Translations under genes and position numbers: made by a program
Shown: positions 10,013 to 19,360 of the stretch, one piece after another
Layout of the letters: every line of letters starts with the position of its first letter
How positions within the stretch are numbered: the stretch's first letter is position 1
Notes under the pieces: model-generated
Databases searched by the model: none
The model's input: only the letters and a program-made list of their open reading frames with translations
What the model was told of the DNA's origin: nothing
Source of the DNA: Lichenibacterium dinghuense
Lineage (GTDB): Bacteria > Pseudomonadota > Alphaproteobacteria > Rhizobiales > Beijerinckiaceae
Direction of reading: 5' to 3'
DNA: 64,000 nt
Assembly: GCF_021730615.1 (NCBI RefSeq)
Contig: NZ_JAJLMN010000001.1
Coordinates: 5,609,501 to 5,673,500 of the forward strand

Positions 10013-11080
10013 ATGAAGCTTCCGGCCGTCGCGCTCCCGCTCCCCGTCGCCCCCGCCCGCCCCCTAGCGCTCGCCGATGTTCTGCGCTGGAGCGCCCTCG
10101 CGGCCTGCGCGGCGGTGCTGGCGGGCTGCGCCAGCCAGACCGCCGTCGGGCCCGGCCGACCGGGCCCGGGCGGCCGCTACTTCGATCCCATCCTCGGCGT
10201 GTGGGCGAGCCCGCGCGTCGTCGACGACGGCGAAGCGGTGCCGCGCGGCGGCGGCGGCTTCCTCGTCGGGCGGCCCTACACGATCGGCGGCCACCTCTAC
10301 GTGCCGAACGCCGATCCGCGCGGCTACGTGGCGGTCGGCACCGCGTCCTGGTACGGCGACGCCTTCCACGGCCGCCGCACCGCCAACGGCGAGATCTTCG
10401 ACAAGGGATCGATCTCGGCCGCGCATCCCACGCTGCCGCTGCCGAGCTACGTCCGCGTCACCAACCTCAAGAACGGCCGCTCGCTGATCGTGCGCGTCAA
10501 CGACCGCGGCCCCTACCACGGCGGCCGCGTGATGGACGTGTCGCAGCGCGTCGCCGAGGCCCTCGCGTTCCGCAACGAGGGGACGGGGCGCGTCCGCATC
10601 GAATATGTCGGCCGCGCCACGCTCGCGGGCGACGACGACGAGCGCTTGCTCGCCACCCTGACCACCGACGGGCGTCCCGCGCGGCTCGACGGCGTCGCCG
10701 AGCCCGTCCAGGTGGCCGATGCCGCGCTGCCGCCGCGGCCGACCGGCCCCTCGCCGCTGCCCAATTTCCCGGCGCGGGTGGCCTCGCTGCCGATCTTCCG
10801 GCGCGGCCCCCCGGCGGAAGGCCCGGTCCCGGCCGCACCGCCGGTCGAGCCCGTCGCGGCGCCGGCGCCGCCCCGCGCGACGCGCGCCCTCGCGGCTCCG
10901 GTCGAAGCCTCGCCGCGCCGTGCCGCGCCGGCCCGCACCGGCCCGGTCCCGCGCGATCCCTTCTTCAAGCCCCTGTTCCCGCCGCCGAAGCGCGAAGCCG
11001 CGCCGCGGGCCACCATCAGCTTCGGCGGGCCGGCGCGACGCCCCGTGCCGCCGAGGCGGAGTCCGGACGAGGCGCGCTGA
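10013..11080 (+). CDS. rlpA: RlpA-family septal lytic transglycosylase, lipoprotein
   Basis: A 355-residue envelope lipoprotein of the RlpA family, which cleaves glycan strands lacking stem peptides at the division site. The N-terminus has a hydrophobic segment ending in a lipobox, LAGC, near residue 42. The double-psi beta-barrel domain is clear: GTASWYGDAFHGRRTANGE and VRVNDRGPYHGGRVMDVS, carrying the expected catalytic Glu and Asp. The C-terminal 130 residues are a Pro/Ala/Arg-rich, probably disordered tail in which I see no SPOR domain. A 260-base gap precedes it, and a carboxypeptidase gene follows, giving a small peptidoglycan locus. Confidence 0.92.
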   Translation: MKLPAVALPLPVAPARPLALADVLRWSALAACAAVLAGCASQTAVGPGRPGPGGRYFDPILGVWASPRVVDDGEAVPRGGGGFLVGRPYTIGGHLYVPNADPRGYVAVGTASWYGDAFHGRRTANGEIFDKGSISAAHPTLPLPSYVRVTNLKNGRSLIVRVNDRGPYHGGRVMDVSQRVAEALAFRNEGTGRVRIEYVGRATLAGDDDERLLATLTTDGRPARLDGVAEPVQVADAALPPRPTGPSPLPNFPARVASLPIFRRGPPAEGPVPAAPPVEPVAAPAPPRATRALAAPVEASPRRAAPARTGPVPRDPFFKPLFPPPKREAAPRATISFGGPARRPVPPRRSPDEAR

Positions 11081-11169
11081 TCGGCGCATCGGCGCGCTTT
11101 GGCGGGCGCCGCACCCGCGGTACGATCCACCGCGCCCTCCCGCCCCGCAGCGAGTCCCCCGTGCCCAAG

Positions 11170-12408
11170 ATGCCAAAGCGCAAGCTGCTCTACGCCCTGC
11201 TCCTGTGCTGTGCCGCCCTGCCGGCGCGCGCGGCCGAGTCGTTCCAGACCATCGCGCCCTTCGCGCTGCTGGTGGACGCCGAGACCGGCTCCGTCCTGTT
11301 CGACCGCAACGCCGACAAGCAGATGGCGCCGGCCTCGACCACGAAGATCCTCACCGCCGAGATCGTCTTCCGCGAGATCAGGGAGGGGCGCCTCAAGCTC
11401 GACGACACGTTCCTCGTGTCCGAGAACGCGTGGCGCTCGGGCGGCGCCAAGTCGGGCGGCTCGACCATGTTCGCGGCCCTGAACAGCCGCATCCCGGTCG
11501 TGGACCTCATCCAGGGGCTCGTGGTGCAGTCCGGCAACGACGCCGCCATCGCGCTCGCGGAGGGCATCTCGGGCTCGGAGGACAGCTTCGCCGCCCTGAT
11601 GAACCGCCGGGCGCGCGAGATCGGCATGGCGCATTCCGAGTTCCAGAACCCGTGGGGCAGGGGGGACCCCGGCCAGCGGGTGACGCCGCGCGACATGGCG
11701 ACCCTGGCCCGCTACGTCATCCACACCTACCCGGAGTTCTACCGCTACTTCGGCGAGCGCGAGTTCACCTGGAACAAGGTGCGCCAGCTCAACCGCAACC
11801 CGCTGCTCGCCATGAACATCGGCGCGGACGGTCTGAAGACCGGCGACATCGCGGAAAGCGGCTACGGCCTCGTCGGCTCGGCCGTGCAGGACGGCGAGCG
11901 CCTGATCGTCGTGGTCAACGGCCTGCGCACCGCCAAGGACCGCGCGGCCGAGAGCTTCAAGCTGCTGAGCTGGGGCTTCCGCAATTTCGAGGCGCGCGAG
12001 CTCTACGCCGCCGGCGAGCCGGTGGGCAGCGCCAAGGTGTTCGGCGGCGACGCGTCCTCGGTGCCGCTCGTCGCCGCCGGTCCGGTCAAGCTGCTGGTGC
12101 CGCGCGGCTCCGGCGACGCGCTGGCGGGCCGCATCACCTACAGCGGGCCCCTGCAGGCGCCGGTCGCCGCGGGCGCCTTGGTGGCGGAGCTGCACGTGAC
12201 CCGCGACGGTTCGGACGTGCTCACGGTGCCGCTGAAGACGGCCTCGGCCGTCGGCGTGGGCTCGCTGCCGCGCCGCGCCCTCGACGCCGGCTGGGAGCTC
12301 GGCGCGACGCTGATCCGCCGCAACTTCGGGCGCCCGCCGGCCCAGGCGGCCGAGGCCGCGAGGGTGGGACCGACGGCGGATGCCGCGAAGGGGAGCAAGG
12401 CGCCGTGA
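11170..12408 (+). CDS. D-alanyl-D-alanine carboxypeptidase (PBP5/6 type)
   Basis: A periplasmic low-molecular-weight penicillin-binding protein that trims the terminal D-Ala of peptidoglycan stem peptides. The 412 residues begin with a signal peptide (MPKRKLLYALLLCC... ending ARA). The three active-site motifs are present: S-T-T-K in ASTTKIL, S-G-N in QSGNDAA and K-T-G in GLKTGD. A C-terminal beta-rich domain follows. ATG 11170 is used; an in-frame GTG at 11161 would add three residues. The stop overlaps the tmk start (GTGA), linking this envelope gene to a nucleotide and replication cluster. Confidence 0.93.
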   Translation: MPKRKLLYALLLCCAALPARAAESFQTIAPFALLVDAETGSVLFDRNADKQMAPASTTKILTAEIVFREIREGRLKLDDTFLVSENAWRSGGAKSGGSTMFAALNSRIPVVDLIQGLVVQSGNDAAIALAEGISGSEDSFAALMNRRAREIGMAHSEFQNPWGRGDPGQRVTPRDMATLARYVIHTYPEFYRYFGEREFTWNKVRQLNRNPLLAMNIGADGLKTGDIAESGYGLVGSAVQDGERLIVVVNGLRTAKDRAAESFKLLSWGFRNFEARELYAAGEPVGSAKVFGGDASSVPLVAAGPVKLLVPRGSGDALAGRITYSGPLQAPVAAGALVAELHVTRDGSDVLTVPLKTASAVGVGSLPRRALDAGWELGATLIRRNFGRPPAQAAEAARVGPTADAAKGSKAP

Positions 12409-13076
12409 CGGCGGGGCAGGGCAGTTTCATCACGCTCGAAGGCGGGGAGGGCACCGGCAAGTCGACCCAGGCGCGCCGCCTCGTGGACCGCATCGCCGCG
12501 CTCGGCCTCGACGCGGTGGCGACCCGCGAGCCCGGCGGCTCGCCCCGCGCGGAAGCGATCCGCGACGCGCTCCTGTCGGGCGCGATCAAGCCGCTCGGCC
12601 CGGTCGCGGAGGCGCTGATGTTCGCCGCCGCCCGCATCGACCACCTCGACGCGACGATCCGGCCGGCCCTCGCGCGCGGCGCCTTCGTGGTCTGCGACCG
12701 CTTCATCGATTCGACGCGCGTCTACCAGGGCGCGCTGGAGGGCGTCGACCCGGCGCTGCTCGCCGGGCTCGAGCGCGTCGCCGTCGGCGCCACGGTGCCG
12801 GACCTGACGCTGGTGCTCGACCTCGACGTCGCGACCGGCCTCGCGCGCGCCCGGTCGCGGCGCGGCGGCGCCGCGGCGGACCGGTTCGAGCGCGAGGCGG
12901 AGGGATTCCACGAGGGCCTGCGCCGCGCCTTCCTGGCGAATGCCGAGCAGGAGCCGGAGCGCTGCCTCGTGGTCGACGCGTCGGGCGAGGCCGACGCCGT
13001 GGCCGACACGCTGTGGCTCATCGTGCGGGCGCGCTTTCCCGCGCTGCGGCGGGCCGGGCAGGGGACGCGGCCGTGA
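12405..13076 (+). CDS. tmk: Thymidylate kinase
   Basis: Phosphorylates dTMP to dTDP. The 223 residues open with the P-loop ITLEGGEGTGKSTQA. The DR(F/Y) substrate motif is seen in VVCDRFIDSTRVYQG, and a LID-like Arg-rich segment follows near residue 145. The start is GTG 12405, chosen because it overlaps the previous stop by four bases and places the P-loop at residue 12. The stop overlaps the holB start in the same way (GTGA at 13073-13076). Confidence 0.96.
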   Translation: MTAGQGSFITLEGGEGTGKSTQARRLVDRIAALGLDAVATREPGGSPRAEAIRDALLSGAIKPLGPVAEALMFAAARIDHLDATIRPALARGAFVVCDRFIDSTRVYQGALEGVDPALLAGLERVAVGATVPDLTLVLDLDVATGLARARSRRGGAAADRFEREAEGFHEGLRRAFLANAEQEPERCLVVDASGEADAVADTLWLIVRARFPALRRAGQGTRP

Positions 13077-14131
13077 GGGAGGGCGAGGCCGCGCCCGAGA
13101 GCGACCGCGCCGAGGGCGCACCGCACCCGCGCGAGACGGCGGTGCTGTTCGGCCAGGCGCGGGCCGAGCGCGAGCTCCTCGACGCCTATCGGGCCGGGCG
13201 GCTCCACCACGCCTGGCTGATCGGCGGCGCGCCGGGCACCGGCAAGGCGACGCTGGCCTGGCGGTTCGCCCGCTTCCTCATGGCCCACCCGGACCCGGAC
13301 GACGACGCGGTCCGCGCCGCCGCCGACCTGTCGGTGCCGCCTGACCATCCCGCGGCGCGGCGGGTCGCCGGCGGCGCGCCGGGCGACGTCGCGGTGCTGC
13401 GGCGCGCCTGGAACGACAAGACCGGGAAATTCTTCTCGGAGATCCGCGTCGACGAGGTGCGCCGCATGTCCGGCCTGTTCCAGCAGGCGAGCCGGGCAGG
13501 GGGCTACCGCATCTGCATCATCGACACGGCCGAGGACCTCAACACCAACAGCGCCAACGCGCTCCTCAAGCTGATTGAGGAGCCGCCCTCGCGCTCGCTG
13601 TTCCTGCTGCTGGCGCACCATCCCGCCCAGGCGCTGCCGACGCTGCGCTCGCGCTGCCGCAAGCTCGCCCTCGACCCGCTCGCGCCCGCGGACGCCGCGG
13701 CGGCGCTCCGCGCGCTGGGGCGGCCCTGGTCGGAGACCGAGCCCGCCGCGCTCGACGAGGCCCTGCGCCGGGCCGGCGGCTCGGTCTCGGGCGCCCTGCC
13801 CTATCTCGGCGGCGAGCGGCTGATCCTCGACCGCGAGACGGCGCGCCTGCTCGCGCGCCTGCCAGAGGTCGACTGGGCCGGGCTGCACCGCCTCGCCGAC
13901 AAGGTCGGCTCGGACGAGGACGACTTCGCGGTGCTGACCGGCGCGATCCTCGACTGGCTCCACGGCCGGCTCGGGGCCGGCGCGACCGAGCCGCGCCGCC
14001 TTGCACCCCTGGCCGAGGTATGGGAGAAAGTGCGCCGCTCCGCGCGCGACACGCTGGCGCTCAACCTCGACAAGAAGACCTTTCTGTTCTCGACCTTCGC
14101 GGATCTCGCCCAGGCGACGCGCGCGCTTTGA
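13073..14131 (+). CDS. holB: DNA polymerase III delta-prime subunit
   Basis: Clamp-loader subunit of the replicative polymerase. The 352 residues contain a P-loop-like [13 protein letters not shown], the clamp-loader block [20 protein letters not shown] and the SRC motif in [10 protein letters not shown] see no four-cysteine zinc module. The GTG start overlaps tmk. The tmk-holB-metG-tatD-MBL order is common in this bacterial group and supports the call. Confidence 0.94.
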   Translation: MREGEAAPESDRAEGAPHPRETAVLFGQARAERELLDAYRAGRLHHAWLIGGAPGTGKATLAWRFARFLMAHPDPDDDAVRAAADLSVPPDHPAARRVAGGAPGDVAVLRRAWNDKTGKFFSEIRVDEVRRMSGLFQQASRAGGYRICIIDTAEDLNTNSANALLKLIEEPPSRSLFLLLAHHPAQALPTLRSRCRKLALDPLAPADAAAALRALGRPWSETEPAALDEALRRAGGSVSGALPYLGGERLILDRETARLLARLPEVDWAGLHRLADKVGSDEDDFAVLTGAILDWLHGRLGAGATEPRRLAPLAEVWEKVRRSARDTLALNLDKKTFLFSTFADLAQATRAL

Positions 14132-14148
14132 TCCCAAGAAGAGGCTTC

Positions 14149-15702
14149 ATGGCCCCGCGCCCGACCTACTGCATCTCCTCCGCCATCCCCTACGCCAACG
14201 GCGCCCCGCACATCGGCCACGCCTACGAGCGCATCGCCCAGGACGCTTTCGCGCGGTTCAAGCGGCTCGACGGCTTCGACGTGCTGAGCCTGTCCGGCAT
14301 GGACGAGCACGGGCAGAAGATGCAGCAGACGGCCGCGCGCGAGGGCCTGACGCCTCAGGGGCTCGCCGACCGCACGGCCGCGCAGTTCCTCGCCATGAAC
14401 CGGCTGCTCGGCACCGAGGCCGACGACGTTGTGCGCACCACCGAGCCGCGCCACCGCGCGGCCGCGCAGGAGATCTGGCGGCGCATGGAGGCGCGCGGCG
14501 ACGTCTACCTGTCGAGCTACGAGGGCTGGTACTCGGTCCGCGACGAGGCCTTCCACGACGAGGCCGACCTCGTCGACGGGCCGGACGGCACGCGCCTCGC
14601 GCCCACGGGCACGCCGGTCGAGTGGGTCGCCGAGGAGAGCTGGTTCTTCCGCCTGTCGGCCTACGGCGACCGGCTGCTCGCCCATTACGCCGCCCACCCC
14701 GACTTCGTCGTGCCGGACAAGTACTTCAACGAGGTCCGCTCCTTCGTGTCGCGCGGCCTCAAGGACCTGTCGATCAGCCGCACGGCCTTCGACTGGGGCG
14801 TGCCGGTGCCGGGCGACCCGAAGCACGTCATGTACGTGTGGGTCGACGCGCTGACCAACTACCTGACCGGGACCGGCTTCCCGGACGCCGCGGACCCGCG
14901 CGGACGATTCTGGCCGGCCGACGCGCACGTGATCGGCAAGGACATCTCGCGCTTCCACGCCGTGTTCTGGCCCGCCTTCCTGATGTCGGCCGGGCTGCCG
15001 CTGCCGCGCCGGATCGTGGTGCACGGCTTCCTGTTCAACAAGGGCGAGAAGATGTCGAAGTCCGTCGGCAACGTCATCTCGCCGGCGACCCTGGCCGAGC
15101 ATTACGGCGTCGACCCGCTGCGCTACTTCTTCCTGCGCGAGGTGCCGTTCGGCCAGGACGGCAGCTACTCGCACGAGGCCATCGTGGCGCGCATCAACGC
15201 CGACCTCGCCAACGGCATCGGCAATCTCGCGCAGCGCTCGCTGTCCATGATCGCCAAGAACTGCGGGGGCAGGGTGCCGGAGCGCGGCGACCTGAGCGAG
15301 GCCGACCAGGCCCTCCTGGCCGAGGCCGACGCCCTCCTCCCGCAGGCGCGGGACGCCATGGACCGCCACGCCCCGCACGACTACCTCGCCGCCGCATGGC
15401 GCGTGATCGCCTCGGCGGACCGCTACTTCGCGGGCGAGGAGCCCTGGGTGAAGCGCAAGACCGACCCGGCCCGCATGGCGACCGTGCTGGCCGTGGTGGC
15501 CGAGGTGGTGCGCGAGCTCGCCATCCTGCTCCAGCCCGCCATGCCGGGCGCGATGGCGCGGCTGCTCGACTTCCTCGCCGTGCCGGCCGACGCCCGCGAC
15601 TTCGCCCACCTCGAGGCCGACCACCGCCTGGCGTCCGGCACCGCCCTGCCCGCGCCCTCCGGCGTGTTCCCCCGCTACGTCGAGGCGGAGCCGGCCGCGT
15701 GA
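14149..15702 (+). CDS. metG: Methionyl-tRNA synthetase
   Basis: Charges tRNA-Met, needed for initiation and elongation. The 517 residues hold the class I motifs: PHIGHAY near residue 20 and KMSKSVGN near 302. The frame is open further upstream, but ATG 14149 is preceded by AAGAAGAGG and starts just before the conserved [14 protein letters not shown] see no CxxC zinc knuckle in the connective-peptide region and no C-terminal dimerisation domain, so this is the compact form. The stop overlaps the GTG of tatD. Confidence 0.96.
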   Translation: MAPRPTYCISSAIPYANGAPHIGHAYERIAQDAFARFKRLDGFDVLSLSGMDEHGQKMQQTAAREGLTPQGLADRTAAQFLAMNRLLGTEADDVVRTTEPRHRAAAQEIWRRMEARGDVYLSSYEGWYSVRDEAFHDEADLVDGPDGTRLAPTGTPVEWVAEESWFFRLSAYGDRLLAHYAAHPDFVVPDKYFNEVRSFVSRGLKDLSISRTAFDWGVPVPGDPKHVMYVWVDALTNYLTGTGFPDAADPRGRFWPADAHVIGKDISRFHAVFWPAFLMSAGLPLPRRIVVHGFLFNKGEKMSKSVGNVISPATLAEHYGVDPLRYFFLREVPFGQDGSYSHEAIVARINADLANGIGNLAQRSLSMIAKNCGGRVPERGDLSEADQALLAEADALLPQARDAMDRHAPHDYLAAAWRVIASADRYFAGEEPWVKRKTDPARMATVLAVVAEVVRELAILLQPAMPGAMARLLDFLAVPADARDFAHLEADHRLASGTALPAPSGVFPRYVEAEPAA

Positions 15703-16496
15703 ACCTGACCGATAGCCACTGCCACCTCGACTTCCCCGAGTTCTCGCCCGAGCTCGACGCCGTGGTGGAGCGCGCCCGCGCGGCGGGCGTGACGCGCATC
15801 ATCACGATCTCGACCCGCGTGGCCAGGCACGCCGACATCGCCGCGATCGCCGAGCGGTTCCCGGACGTGTTCTTCACGGTCGGCACCCATCCGCTCCAGG
15901 CGGGCGAGGAGCCGGACGTTCCGGTCGAGCGGCTGGTGGAGCTGTCGCGCCATCCGAAATGCGTCGGCATCGGCGAGGCCGGGCTCGACTACCACTACGA
16001 CGCCGCGCCGCGCGACGTGGCCGACCGCGTCTTTCGCACGCACATCCGGGCGGCGCGCGAGTCGGGCCTGCCGCTCGTGATCCACTCGCGCGACGCCGAC
16101 GCCGACATGGCCGCGACCCTCGAGGACGAGATGGCCCGCGGGCGCTTCGAGGCGGTGCTGCACTGCTTCACCTCGTCGATGGAGCTGGCGCGGACCGGGC
16201 TGGAGCTCGGCCTCTTCGTCTCCTTCTCGGGCGTCGCGACCTTCAAGAACTCGGAAGCCCTGCGCGACGTCGCGCGCACGGTGCCGCTCGACCGCATGCT
16301 GGTGGAGACCGACGCGCCCTTCCTCGCGCCGGTGCCGCACCGGGGCAAGCGCAACGAGCCGGCCTTCGTGGCCCAAACGGCGCGCGTCCTCGCCGAGGTG
16401 AAGGGCGTCGATCCGGAGACCTTCGCCGCGGCCACCAGCGCCAACGTGGACAGGCTCTTCTCCAAGCTGCCGGCTCGGCTCGGGGCGGCCGCGTGA
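15699..16496 (+). CDS. tatD: TatD-family metal-dependent hydrolase
   Basis: A 265-residue TIM-barrel hydrolase of the TatD family, generally a 3'-5' deoxyribonuclease with roles in DNA repair. Metal-binding positions are visible: DSHCHLDF at residue 5, GEAGLDYHY near 92, the HSRDAD segment, HCFTSS and VETDAPFL. The GTG start overlaps metG by four bases, and the stop overlaps the next GTG, so all three are probably translationally coupled. The exact substrate cannot be told. Confidence 0.93.
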   Translation: MNLTDSHCHLDFPEFSPELDAVVERARAAGVTRIITISTRVARHADIAAIAERFPDVFFTVGTHPLQAGEEPDVPVERLVELSRHPKCVGIGEAGLDYHYDAAPRDVADRVFRTHIRAARESGLPLVIHSRDADADMAATLEDEMARGRFEAVLHCFTSSMELARTGLELGLFVSFSGVATFKNSEALRDVARTVPLDRMLVETDAPFLAPVPHRGKRNEPAFVAQTARVLAEVKGVDPETFAAATSANVDRLFSKLPARLGAAA

Positions 16497-17290
16497 CCGG
16501 CACACTCACGATCCTCGGCTGCGGCTCCTCCGGCGGCGTGCCGCGGGTGGGGCAGGGGTGGGGCGCCTGCGACCCCGCCGAGCCGAAGAACGAGCGCCAG
16601 CGCTGCTCGGTGCTGCTGGAGCGGCGCGGCGGCGCCGGCACCACGCGCGTGCTGGTCGACACGGGCCCGGACCTGCGCCGGCAACTCTTAGCCCACGCTG
16701 TGCCGTCGCTCGACGCGATCGTGCTGACCCACGCCCACGCCGATCACGTGCACGGCATCGACGACGTGCGGCCGCTGGTGCTCGGCGCCCAGCGGCGCAT
16801 CGCCGCCTACATGGACGCGCCGACCTCGCGCGATGTGGCGGGCAAGTTCGGCTACATCTTCCACACGCCGCCCGGCAGCTCCTACCCGCCGTTGCTCGAC
16901 GAGCACCGCCTCGTGCCCGGGTGCCCGCAGGCCTTCGACGGGGCAGGGGGGACGATCGAGGTGACGCCGTTCCGCCTGGAGCACGGCGAGATCGACGCGC
17001 TGGGACTGCGCGTCGGCGGCATCGCCTACACGCCGGACCTGAACGGCATCCCGCGCGAGAGCGAGCGCTTCCTCGACGCCCTCGACCTCTGGATCATCGA
17101 CGCGCTGCGCTACAAGCCGCATCCGAGCCACTTCTCGCTCGACGAGGCCTTGGCCGCCATCCGCCGTTTCCGTCCCAAGCGCGCCGTGCTCACCAACCTC
17201 CACAACGACCTCGACTATGCCACGCTCCGCGCCGACCTGCCGGACGGCGTGGTGCCGGCCTATGACGGGATGGCGCTGCCGTTCGACTGA
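16493..17290 (+). CDS. MBL-fold metallohydrolase (PhnP-like)
   Basis: A 265-residue metallo-beta-lactamase-fold phosphodiesterase. The metal motif THAHADHVHGIDD is present, with a downstream HPSHFS and other conserved His positions. The N-terminal GCGSSGGVPR is typical of the PhnP/RNase Z-like branch that cleaves cyclic phosphate or phosphodiester bonds. No phosphonate genes are nearby, so a PhnP role is only a family guess. This is the last gene of the plus-strand run before the dif region. Confidence 0.88.
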   Translation: MTGTLTILGCGSSGGVPRVGQGWGACDPAEPKNERQRCSVLLERRGGAGTTRVLVDTGPDLRRQLLAHAVPSLDAIVLTHAHADHVHGIDDVRPLVLGAQRRIAAYMDAPTSRDVAGKFGYIFHTPPGSSYPPLLDEHRLVPGCPQAFDGAGGTIEVTPFRLEHGEIDALGLRVGGIAYTPDLNGIPRESERFLDALDLWIIDALRYKPHPSHFSLDEALAAIRRFRPKRAVLTNLHNDLDYATLRADLPDGVVPAYDGMALPFD

Positions 17291-18599
17291 CCGGCTGATC
17301 GCCGGGCAGGGAGGATGGTCGACCGCCCTGCCCTCGTCCGACGTGGCGCCCCGCGTTGCCATGGCGGCGCCGAGCGAAGGACGCCCTCTGTCCTGGACGC
17401 AGGAGGTTCGAGCCGAGCGGAGCGCGTCGTCGGCGTAGCGCTCGGCGCGAGGAGACCAGCACGCAAGGCCGAGCATCTCCGCCGTCGGTGTCTCGACCCC
17501 GATCGAGGCCTGATCGCCGATGTGCACCCGTCAAGGGCGGATCGGCAAGGGGGCCGAAAAGCGGTAGCCGATCAGGGCGTGGGATCCGTCGAGCCGAGGA
17601 TTTTGGTCCTCCGAGGCTGGTGTCCGTCGCACCACAGGGGCGCCGCGAAGCGAGCGGTGCACCGCATCGAAGTCACTCGGTCGTCGACATCGAGCCGCAC
17701 CGGAGGCATGGGCTCGGGGCAGGGCGTGTCTGGCAGGGTCGAAACCTCGAAGGCCGGGCCGCCCCTGCCCTAGCTGGAGTTCGCCCTCGGGCGGCTCCGC
17801 GGCGGATCGACCGTTGCGACGGTGACGCGATCGAAAGGTCGACCTGCGAAGGTCGCTCCGCACCGCCGAGAATCCGGCGGGCTGGGCTGAACCGACCCGC
17901 AACAGCGATACGAGAGTGTGACCAGGGGCTTGGCTCCGCCCCGAGGTGGACCGTGTACGTTCCATAATATAGATTATGCGAATATTTCGCTCTTCGGCGC
18001 CTGAACCGATCTTCCGTCTCTGGCACCGTACTCGTCGTCGCGCGTCTCCGCTCGAGCGCTTTCGGCCACCCTTCCGATGGTCGAACACAGGCCCGCTGGA
18101 CTCCTGCCGACGCGACATCGCTGATGCCGCTCGTCCGTGGCTCAGATCCGGGTCGAGACCGGCCACCCTATCCACTTCCAGCTCAGCAACGGCGCTCGCG
18201 GCCGGGGCCGCCGCTCCGTCGTCCTGATCCCGCCGTGCTCAGAAAAGGCGCGGTTTCGCCCCGGAATAGCGGTGGCGAACGGGCGAAAAATGCGTTAGCG
18301 TTCGGTCAAGACGTGGGCTCCGCAGGTCCCCTCCCGCGTCGTCATCGGCTCCCGAAGGGGAACGGAGCTGCGATGGTTGGTTGCGCCGCCGTCGTCGCTG
18401 AAAGGTGTAGGCGCACGCCAAGGCGGGGTCGCTTTGGCCGGGTTTCGTGAAGACAATGCCCAGCCACGGTTGTACGCTGAGGGCCCGCGAGAGCGATCGT
18501 CGCGGGATTGTGAGACGTGACCATCGAGGGCGCGACATCGGGTCTGCGGTCCGGTCACGGTGTGGGCGGTTGGGTTGAAGGCAAAGACGAGCTGGCGAC
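17291..18599. other. Low-coding terminus region containing the dif-like site
   Basis: About 1.3 kb between the MBL gene and the cold-shock gene. The open frames here overlap each other on both strands and have shuffled Arg/Ser/Gly-rich products with no recognisable motif. It holds the dif-like site at 17957-17984, two GGGCAGGG octamers (17304, 17717) and two inverted copies (17326, 17763). The 17304/17326 pair can form a hairpin with an 8-base stem just after the MBL gene. Base composition is locally less GC-rich around 17955-17995. The last few hundred bases are probably promoter and leader of the cold-shock gene, but I cannot place a promoter confidently. Confidence 0.7.
17957..17984 (-). 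other. dif-like XerC/XerD chromosome dimer resolution site
   Basis: On the minus strand the site reads as an 11-base arm ending CGCATAA, a 6-base centre TCTATA, and an 11-base arm beginning TTATGGAA. E. coli dif has CGCATAA, TGTATA and TTATG at the same positions. By hand count 20 of 28 bases match: 8 of 11 in the XerC-type arm, 5 of 6 in the centre, 7 of 11 in the XerD-type arm. The inner arms CATAA/TTATG form the expected imperfect palindrome. The site sits in a gene-free, locally AT-rich patch and exactly where GGGCAGGG polarity switches. Assignment of which arm binds XerC is inferred from the E. coli alignment. Confidence 0.87.
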
Positions 18600-19271
18600 A
18601 TGAGCAAAGGTAGAGATTTCCGGGGACCGAGGAAGCGGGGCTTCGACGACGACATGCCGTCGTCCCCCTATGAGTCCCGCCCGTCGCGGCCGCCTTCGCG
18701 CCCCTTCGGCAGCGGCGCCCCGAGCGGCTTCGGCGGCGGCGGCGGTGACATGATGTCCGCCCCCCCGGCCGGTCCCACCGTCGATGCCGTCGTCAAGTGG
18801 TTCAAGGCCGACAAGGGCTTCGGCTTCGTCGAGCTGCAGAACGGCCAGGGCGACGCCTTCCTTCACATCGGCGCGATCCAGTCGGCCGGCTACGAGACGG
18901 TGCCCCCGGGCGCCAAGCTCAAGGTCCTGGTCGGCAACGGCGCCAAGGGTGCCCAGGTGACCCGCGTCGTCGAGGTCGACACGACGGGTGCCCAGGAGCG
19001 CGCGCCGCAGCGCTCGTTCGACAGCCCGCGCCCCGCCCGCCGCGCCCCCGATCCGTCGACCGCGGTGTCGGTGTCCGGCAAGGTGAAGTGGTTCGACGAC
19101 ACCAAGGGCTTCGGCTTCGTGTCGAGCAACGATGGCGGCAAGGACATCTTCGTCCACATCTCCATCCTCGGCCCGGCCGGCCTGTCCCACCTCGCGGAGG
19201 GCCAGCCCGTCTCGATGCGCGTCGTCGACACCCCGAAGGGCCGCGAAGCCCTTTCGATCTCGGCCGACTGA
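18600..19271 (+). CDS. Double cold-shock-domain protein
   Basis: A 223-residue RNA/DNA-binding protein with two cold-shock domains, at about residues 62-128 and 157-222. Each has RNP1-like KGFGFV and an RNP2-like motif (DAFLHI and DIFVHI). The first 60 residues are an Arg/Pro/Ser/Gly-rich, probably disordered tail with a run of glycines, and a second Pro/Arg-rich linker joins the domains. Two-domain cold-shock proteins are typical of alphaproteobacteria and serve as RNA chaperones or growth and stress regulators. The ATG at 18600 follows GACGAGCTGGCGAC. A strong terminator follows at 19310. Regulation by a structured leader is possible but not shown. Confidence 0.93.
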   Translation: MSKGRDFRGPRKRGFDDDMPSSPYESRPSRPPSRPFGSGAPSGFGGGGGDMMSAPPAGPTVDAVVKWFKADKGFGFVELQNGQGDAFLHIGAIQSAGYETVPPGAKLKVLVGNGAKGAQVTRVVEVDTTGAQERAPQRSFDSPRPARRAPDPSTAVSVSGKVKWFDDTKGFGFVSSNDGGKDIFVHISILGPAGLSHLAEGQPVSMRVVDTPKGREALSISAD

Positions 19272-19309
19272 GCCGATCCGGCGTCCTCGGGAGCCGATCC
19301 TGACATCCG

Positions 19310-19339
19310 ATGCCCGCGGATCGCCTCCGCGGGCATTTT
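19310..19339 (+). terminator. Rho-independent terminator after the cold-shock gene
   Basis: A perfect 10-base inverted repeat (19310-19319 and 19327-19336) with a seven-base loop, followed by TTT. It lies 38 bases after the stop and 22 bases before the mazG start, so mazG is likely transcribed mainly by read-through or its own promoter. Confidence 0.8.
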
Positions 19340-19360
19340 CGCGTGTGAACGAGAGTGCCC

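Noticed and set aside
12405-17290. GTG-started chain of genes as a sign of foreign DNA
   Set aside because: The GTG starts arise from four-base GTGA overlaps in a conserved housekeeping order; composition matches the rest of the window.
17315-18450. Several overlapping open frames in the dif region
   Set aside because: They overlap each other on both strands, have no ribosome-binding sequence and no recognisable motif, and their composition matches random GC-rich sequence.
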